A DNA stretch of 64,000 bases from JAPULR01 sp963665075 (lineage in GTDB: Bacteria > Chloroflexota > Dehalococcoidia > Lucifugimonadales > GCA-2712585). The notes below the pieces were generated by a model. It was not told the origin of the DNA. It was given only the letters and a program-made list of their open reading frames with translations, and did no database searches. The DNA is taken from NCBI GenBank assembly GCA_963665075.1, contig OY762063.1, positions 1,054,001 to 1,118,000 of the forward strand. The letters run 5' to 3'. The position numbers and the translations under genes were made by a program. Position 1 is the first letter of the stretch; the number at the start of each line of letters is the position of its first letter. Positions 59,656-64,000 of the stretch are shown one piece after another.

Positions 59656-59840
59656 GCGGCGGGACGGTCCCACTCGCGGGATCCCTCCGTTCAGCCTCCG
59701 CTCTACGTCGTCACGCTGGGCAAGGTTTGCCGTCTCTCAAGATACTTGCTTGTGCGATGGCAGGGGAGCCGCGTGCACTTCGACCGTCTACCCCTCTGGA
59801 AAGCCGTCCGAGAAGTCAATACTGATTATGGAGGCAGCCT

Positions 59841-60560
59841 ATGAACACCATGAGACATTCCGGCCGCAGGCTTCGGCCAACCGAGGACTATGGGGCATTC
59901 TACAGTAGGAACGCGACCCAGTACGCCTTCAACCAGATCGCACGGGTGCAGCGAATTTGGGACCGCTCGTCCCATTCTCGACTCAAGGGCAATCACTCGC
60001 TGATAAACGCGCTGGTCGAGCTGGCCCCCGGGCCGAAGGGACTGGACGCCGGTTGCGGCGCGGGAGCCGTTGACGTGGCAGACCTGGTGGGTCGAGGCCT
60101 GGACGTGGTGGGCATCGACGCCGTAGAGGGCAACGTGGAGGCGGCGCTGAAATTGCATCCCTTCCTCAAGGAACGCGTAAGAGTGGGAGACCTCTCTCGA
60201 CGCATGGCATTTCCGACGGGCTCGTTCGATTTCGTCATGTGCAACGCGGTCATCCAACACCTTACCGAAGGGCACGTCTATGAGACCGCCCTTCCCGAGC
60301 TTTGCAGGATCATCAAGCCCGGGGGCGTACTCCAGATGGTTTTCAAGTGCGGCGATGGGATGGTCACGATACATGACCCGGACTACAACGAGGTCAGGAC
60401 CTTTCGGCTGTTCGATGAGCGCAGAGTTGTCAAAGCGCTCCGTTCCCAGGGTATGGACTTGGTGCATGCCTCGGACCGGAAGTCCCTGGGGGGGCTGATG
60501 TATTTCGTCAACAACAACGGCCTCAAGCACTGCGCGTTCTGGACGCGCAAGACGGCCTAA
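59841..60560 (+). CDS. Class I SAM-dependent methyltransferase
   Basis: This 239-residue protein has a Rossmann-like methyltransferase fold: motif I LDAGCGAGAVDVADLVGRG, motif II VVGIDAVEGNVEAAL, then FPTGSFDFVMCNAVIQHLTE and LPELCRIIKPGGVLQMVFK. It is of the Methyltransf_11/25 type with unknown substrate. GGAGG lies just before the ATG. A structured RNA candidate ends 185 bases upstream. Confidence 0.87.
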   Translation: MNTMRHSGRRLRPTEDYGAFYSRNATQYAFNQIARVQRIWDRSSHSRLKGNHSLINALVELAPGPKGLDAGCGAGAVDVADLVGRGLDVVGIDAVEGNVEAALKLHPFLKERVRVGDLSRRMAFPTGSFDFVMCNAVIQHLTEGHVYETALPELCRIIKPGGVLQMVFKCGDGMVTIHDPDYNEVRTFRLFDERRVVKALRSQGMDLVHASDRKSLGGLMYFVNNNGLKHCAFWTRKTA

Positions 60561-60715
60561 GCCATCCAGAAGACAGCAGGCTGATTAGCCCTTCTGTAAT
60601 TCTCTCCATACCCCATTCGACGTAAGCTGTTACAATGGGACAGTCAATGGGAATCATGTCTTGGACGAAAAGGCAGTGCCTCCCCAGGGAAAAGAAAAAA
60701 TTGGAGAGAACTAAC

Positions 60716-61906
60716 ATGGCCCTTCCTGAAAGAATGAAATTCGGCATCTTCCTCGCGCCCTTCCACTGGATGGGCGACAACCCCACCCTCTGCCTAGAGC
60801 GCGACATGGAACTGCTCCAGCTTCTCGACAGCCTCGACTACGACGAGGCCTGGATAGGCGAGCACCACAGCGCGGGCTGGGAGACCATCGCGTCGCCTGA
60901 AGTCTTCATCGCCGCCGCCGCCGAACGCACCAAGCGCATCAAGCTGGGCACCGGCGTCCTCAGCCTTCCGTACCACCACCCCCTCATGGCGGCCAATCGG
61001 ATGGTGCTGCTCGACCACATGACCCGCGGCCGCGTGATGATGGGCGTCGGCCCCGGCGCCCTCGTCTCCGACGCCTACATGATGGGCATCGACCCCCCAA
61101 CCCAGCGCCGACGGATGGACGAATCGCTGTCCATCATCCTACGCCTCATGCAATCGACGGAACCCATCACCTACGAAAGCGAGTGGTTCACCCTCAAGGA
61201 GGCGCTGCTGCATCTGCGCCCCTACACCCGCCCGCACATGCCCATCGCCGTCGCCGCCGCGCAGTCTCCCTCCGGCATGGTCGCCGCCGGCAAGCACGGC
61301 GCGGGCGTCCTCTCCGTCAGCATGCCCCGCGCCGGCGTCGCCATCGCCGCCGACCCCAACGATCCCGCGGTTCGTCCACCCCTGCGCGAATACTGGAAGA
61401 TTGCGGAAGATGTCGCAGCCCAGCACGGAAAGACTATGAACCGGGAAGAGTGGCGTCTCACCATCCACGTGCACCTGGCGGAAAGCCGGGAGGAAGCCCG
61501 CGAGCAGGCAAGAATCGGCGCGGGACGCTACCAGCGCGAATACTTCGAGAACACCCTGGGCAACATGAGCGGCTTCGAGGGCCCCCAGGACGAAATAATC
61601 GACTTCATGATGGAGACTAACCAGTGGTGCGTCGGCACGCCCGACGACCTAATTGACTTCATCTACCGGCTGGACGAGGAGAGCGGCGGCTTCGGCGGCC
61701 TTCTGATTCAGGCCACGGAGTGGGCCACCAGGGAGCAGGTATTCCACAGCTACGAACTTCTTGCCCGCTACGTCATGCCCCACTTCCAGGGTTCCCTGAC
61801 CAACCTGAAATCTTCCCAGGAATGGTCCATTGACAAGCGCGACTACCTGCAATCCCTACGCCGCGCCTCCCTCCAGCGCGCCCGCGACGACTACAAGGGC
61901 GGCTGA
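60716..61906 (+). CDS. LLM-class flavin-dependent monooxygenase
   Basis: This 396-residue protein is of the bacterial luciferase-like family: MKFGIFLAPFHWMGDNPTLC, YDEAWIGEHHSAGWETIASP (EHH motif), IKLGTGVLSLPYHHPLMAAN and RGRVMMGVGPGALVSDAYMM. The C-terminal part includes CVGTPDDLIDFIYRLDEESG and FQGSLTNLKSSQEW. The text resembles limonene/alkane-type monooxygenases, but the substrate is not certain. ATG 60716 with GGAGAG upstream is preferred to an upstream frame starting at 60635. Confidence 0.9.
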   Translation: MALPERMKFGIFLAPFHWMGDNPTLCLERDMELLQLLDSLDYDEAWIGEHHSAGWETIASPEVFIAAAAERTKRIKLGTGVLSLPYHHPLMAANRMVLLDHMTRGRVMMGVGPGALVSDAYMMGIDPPTQRRRMDESLSIILRLMQSTEPITYESEWFTLKEALLHLRPYTRPHMPIAVAAAQSPSGMVAAGKHGAGVLSVSMPRAGVAIAADPNDPAVRPPLREYWKIAEDVAAQHGKTMNREEWRLTIHVHLAESREEAREQARIGAGRYQREYFENTLGNMSGFEGPQDEIIDFMMETNQWCVGTPDDLIDFIYRLDEESGGFGGLLIQATEWATREQVFHSYELLARYVMPHFQGSLTNLKSSQEWSIDKRDYLQSLRRASLQRARDDYKGG

Positions 61907-61963
61907 TTCCCGCCGGTTCCGCCACTGGAGATGATCGGCAGAATGCATTAACATTAGGCGCAG

Positions 61964-62416
61964 ATGCCTGAACAGAGAGAATCAATATGGAGCGTTACGA
62001 AAAGGACCAGAATCCTATATTTCGTGACCTTCTCCGTTCTGGTGATAATCCACATGGCTCTGATAGCCGTGTATGAAACAGCCGTCAATGACAAGGACGC
62101 CATCTACGAAACCTGGACGGCCATCTGGGCCACGTCCTCGCGAATGGCCCCGGCGTGGGTGGTTGTTTCCTTAATTTTGGCCGAGGTAGGAGACTGGTCT
62201 ATGGTACTGGCAGAGATATTCCGCGAAAAGCGACGCAAAGAGCAGGAACGGCGCATACAGGAAGCGTCTAGCCAAGCGCGAGGCGAGGGACGCGCTGAAT
62301 TGCAAGCGCGATGGGAAGCGTGGCTTAAACGACGTGAAGAGGCGGAGGAGAACAGCCTCCCCTTCGACGAACCGCCACCGTCCCTCAAGGATTCCGAAAA
62401 TGGGAGCGTCAGCTAA
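61964..62416 (+). CDS. Small membrane protein with coiled coil and EPPP tail, copy 2
   Basis: This 150-residue protein has membrane segments at about residues 18-38 (YFVTFSVLVIIHMALIAVYE) and 60-80 (APAWVVVSLILAEVGDWSMV), a charged helix (FREKRRKEQERRIQEASSQA, then RGEGRAELQARWEAWLKRRE) and the tail LPFDEPPPSLKDSENGSVS. It shares layout and tail with the proteins at 4227 and 48404. Its TAA overlaps the next ATG by one base (TAATG), so translation is coupled to the following gene and onward to ispH. Confidence 0.72.
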   Translation: MPEQRESIWSVTKRTRILYFVTFSVLVIIHMALIAVYETAVNDKDAIYETWTAIWATSSRMAPAWVVVSLILAEVGDWSMVLAEIFREKRRKEQERRIQEASSQARGEGRAELQARWEAWLKRREEAEENSLPFDEPPPSLKDSENGSVS

Positions 62417-62643
62417 TGGTACTGGCAGAGATATTCAGGGAAAAAAGGCGCAAAGACCAGGAGCGGCGCATACAGGAAGCGTCTACCCAAGCATTAGACG
62501 AAGGACTCACCAAGGGACGAGACGAAGTGCAGGCGCGGTGGGAGGCTTGGAACAGCCGCCGCCTTGAGGCGGAGAACAACAACCTCTCCTTCGACGAACC
62601 TCCTCCATCCCTGGACGACTCGGAAAACGGGAGTGTTAGCTGA
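62416..62643 (+). CDS. Short EPPP-tail protein coupled to ispH
   Basis: This 75-residue protein begins MVLAEIFREKRRKDQERRIQ, which repeats residues 80-99 of the preceding protein, and ends LSFDEPPPSLDDSENGSVS. It thus lacks the membrane segments, exactly as the short copy at 48792 does. Its TGA overlaps the ATG of ispH (TGATG). The pairing of a membrane form with a soluble form occurs twice in this window and may be functional. Confidence 0.65.
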   Translation: MVLAEIFREKRRKDQERRIQEASTQALDEGLTKGRDEVQARWEAWNSRRLEAENNNLSFDEPPPSLDDSENGSVS

Positions 62644-63545
62644 TGGAAATCATCCTCAGTTCCCCCAGAGGCTTCTGCGCCGGAGTGGTTCGCGCCATCG
62701 AAATCGTCGAGCTCTGCCTGCAAAAGTTCAAGCCGCCTATCTACGTCAAGCACGAAATCGTCCACAACCCCTACGTGGTCAAAGCCCTGGAAGAGAAGGG
62801 CGCCATCACCGTTGACACCGTCGAAGAGATCCCCCCCAACTCCAACGTGGTCTTCTCGGCCCACGGCTCTCCCCCGGACGACTTTCAGAAGGCCTGTGAC
62901 CGCAACCTTCGCGTGATCGACGCCACCTGCCCCCTCGTAACCCGCGTCCATAACGAGGCTAAGAAGTACACTGCCGAAGGCAAGCGCGTCATCCTCGTCG
63001 GCCACCGCGGCCACGCAGAAGTCAACGGGACGATGGGCCAAGCCCCGATGGCCCTTGTTGACGACACCGGCCCCGAAGAACTCCCCGGCTGGGAGTCCGA
63101 CACCCCCGTAGCCGTCCTCACCCAGACCACCCTTTCCGTGGACGATACCGCCCGCGCCATCTCAAAAATACAAGGCCGCTTCACCGACGCCCTCGTGCGC
63201 AACGACCTTTGCTACGCTACCACAAACAGGCAGGAAGCCGTCAAGAAGCTCGCCGAGCGGGTGGACATGGTGCTTGTCATAGGCGCCCAGAACAGCTCCA
63301 ACTGCAACCGCCTCCGCGAAGTCGCCGAGCGCCACGGCGTCCCGGCCTACCTTGTAAACAGCGCCGACGACCTCAAGGAAGAATGGCTTGCGGATAATAT
63401 GAAAGTAGGCATCACCTCCGGCGCTTCAACCCCCGAGGTGTTGGTGGACGAGGTTATCTCCAAGCTCAAGCCCGATAAAATCTCCACCCTGAACGTCATC
63501 GAGGAGGACGTGACCTTCGTCCTCCCCAGAGAGTTCAGGGGATAG
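62643..63545 (+). CDS. ispH: 4-hydroxy-3-methylbut-2-enyl diphosphate reductase
   Basis: This 300-residue iron-sulfur enzyme makes isopentenyl and dimethylallyl diphosphate, the last step of the MEP pathway. The three cluster cysteines lie in SSPRGFCAGVVRAIEIVELC (Cys12), VIDATCPLVTRVHNEAKKY and IGAQNSSNCNRLREVAERHG. His in VKHEIVHNPYVVKALEE and in GHRGHAEVNGTMGQ, and FSAHGSPP, complete the site. Length is normal. It is translationally coupled to two small EPPP-tail proteins upstream; no other MEP gene is in the window. Confidence 0.96.
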   Translation: MEIILSSPRGFCAGVVRAIEIVELCLQKFKPPIYVKHEIVHNPYVVKALEEKGAITVDTVEEIPPNSNVVFSAHGSPPDDFQKACDRNLRVIDATCPLVTRVHNEAKKYTAEGKRVILVGHRGHAEVNGTMGQAPMALVDDTGPEELPGWESDTPVAVLTQTTLSVDDTARAISKIQGRFTDALVRNDLCYATTNRQEAVKKLAERVDMVLVIGAQNSSNCNRLREVAERHGVPAYLVNSADDLKEEWLADNMKVGITSGASTPEVLVDEVISKLKPDKISTLNVIEEDVTFVLPREFRG

Positions 63546-63594
63546 CAGCCATCCTGCCCGCTTGACGGAGACGGCGCACATAGGCGAAACCGGA

Positions 63595-64000
63595 ATGCGA
63601 ATCCCAGACCTGCACGAACAGTACGTCAGCCTGGACACCAAGCTGGAAATTAGAGGCGCGGAGGCCATCGACGCCCAATGCCTCCTCGCCTTCAACTACG
63701 AATACCCCGACAATCCCGCCCAGGTGTCGATGGACACGGACGAATTCACCGCCCTGTGTCCGTGGACCGGGTTGCCCGACTACGGAACCCTCACCATCGA
63801 CTACACTCCGTCGGACAAGCTAATCGAGCTAAAGTCGCTGAAATACTACCTGCTTTCCTACCGGGACGTGGGCATCGTTCAGGAACATGCCGCCAACCGC
63901 ATACTTCAGGACCTGGTAGAACTGTGCCAACCCCGGGCTATGAAAATAACCCTGGACTACAAAGTCCGAGGCGGCATTCACACCGTAGTCACCGCCGAAT
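63595..64000 (+). CDS. queF: NADPH-dependent 7-cyano-7-deazaguanine reductase (start only)
   Basis: The frame runs off the window end after 135 codons without a stop. It encodes the unimodular QueF that reduces preQ0 to preQ1, the base inserted by Tgt: TALCPWTGLPDYGTLTIDYT contains the catalytic Cys, followed by DKLIELKSLKYYLLSYRDVG with the substrate Glu-Ser-like ELKSLK region, and VRGGIHTVVTAE at the edge. ATG 63595 is chosen; TTG 63562 would add 11 residues (MTETAHIGETG) and cannot be excluded, as neither has a strong ribosome site. Its partner tgt lies at 2793. Confidence 0.9.
   Translation, partial: MRIPDLHEQYVSLDTKLEIRGAEAIDAQCLLAFNYEYPDNPAQVSMDTDEFTALCPWTGLPDYGTLTIDYTPSDKLIELKSLKYYLLSYRDVGIVQEHAANRILQDLVELCQPRAMKITLDYKVRGGIHTVVTAE

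Noticed and set aside
59404..59844. 146-residue plus-strand protein
   Set aside because: The sequence has no recognisable motif, runs over several strong hairpins and a promoter-like pair, and its end overlaps the start of the methyltransferase gene. RNA is a better reading, though not proven.

Overview
The window is GC-rich bacterial chromosomal DNA with short spacers, several operons and no rRNA or tRNA gene that I could find. Its gene mix is luciferase-like flavin monooxygenases, several amidohydrolases, MmgE/PrpD, M20, S9 and S51 hydrolases, SMP-30, solute-binding proteins with a Pro/Ala/Thr-rich linker, HspR, and a branched-chain 2-oxoacid dehydrogenase followed by lipB. Together with thousands of bases of short interspersed palindromic repeats, this points to a Chloroflexota genome, probably Dehalococcoidia or SAR202-like. 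That placement is inference; no phylogenetic marker was run.

Layout. 1-8 kb: an amino-acid type solute-binding lipoprotein, TauE-tgt, a decayed MNT/HEPN pair, a CysO-like sulfur carrier, NIL protein and threonine synthase, and a HigBA-type locus with a shortened toxin. 8-13 kb: hsp20 divergent from dnaJ-hspR-clpC, with about 800 bases of repeats between. 13-24 kb: catabolic hydrolases (MmgE/PrpD, two amidohydrolases, a cupin, SMP-30, S51, M20) and a TlpA/ResA-like thioredoxin whose gene has an in-frame UGA in the active site, followed by a hairpin: a probable selenoprotein. 23.7-24.7 kb: three tandem promoter-hairpin-terminator units ending directly at the start codon of a NYN-domain nuclease. 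24.7-31 kb: DEAD-box helicase, TPP enzymes, OsmC, a flavin monooxygenase. 30.8-33.2 kb: small accessory genes (HicAB, GIY-YIG, coiled-coil proteins). 33-45 kb: two more amidohydrolases, SDR, peptide-type binding protein, tandem HEPN-like proteins, S9 peptidase, Ca2+/cation antiporter and MFS. 45-53 kb: HicB with a nonsense-mutated HicA, a lipoprotein, CcdA, tandem aldo/keto reductases, a rubrerythrin-VIT1 fusion and a lone restriction-type nuclease. 53-57 kb: E1alpha-E1beta-E2-LipB operon with a leader terminator. 57-64 kb: aminotransferase, a structured RNA candidate, methyltransferase, a second flavin monooxygenase, small membrane proteins coupled to ispH, and the start of queF.

Connections. 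tgt and queF are both queuosine-pathway genes at opposite ends of the window. DnaJ, HspR, ClpC and Hsp20 form a heat-shock group. LipB would supply the octanoyl group for the lipoyl domain of the E2 encoded beside it. CcdA could feed electrons to the TlpA-like protein, although the two genes are far apart. Two lineage-specific small-protein families recur: one ending in an F-x-E-P-P-P motif (five copies) and one coiled-coil family ending in an ARKxNWLDDEDI-like motif (two genes and a fragment).

The most interesting items are the UGA-containing thioredoxin with a SECIS-like hairpin, the triple small-RNA array in front of the NYN nuclease, the approximately 150-base MITE-like elements, three differently broken toxin-antitoxin loci, and the two small-protein families.
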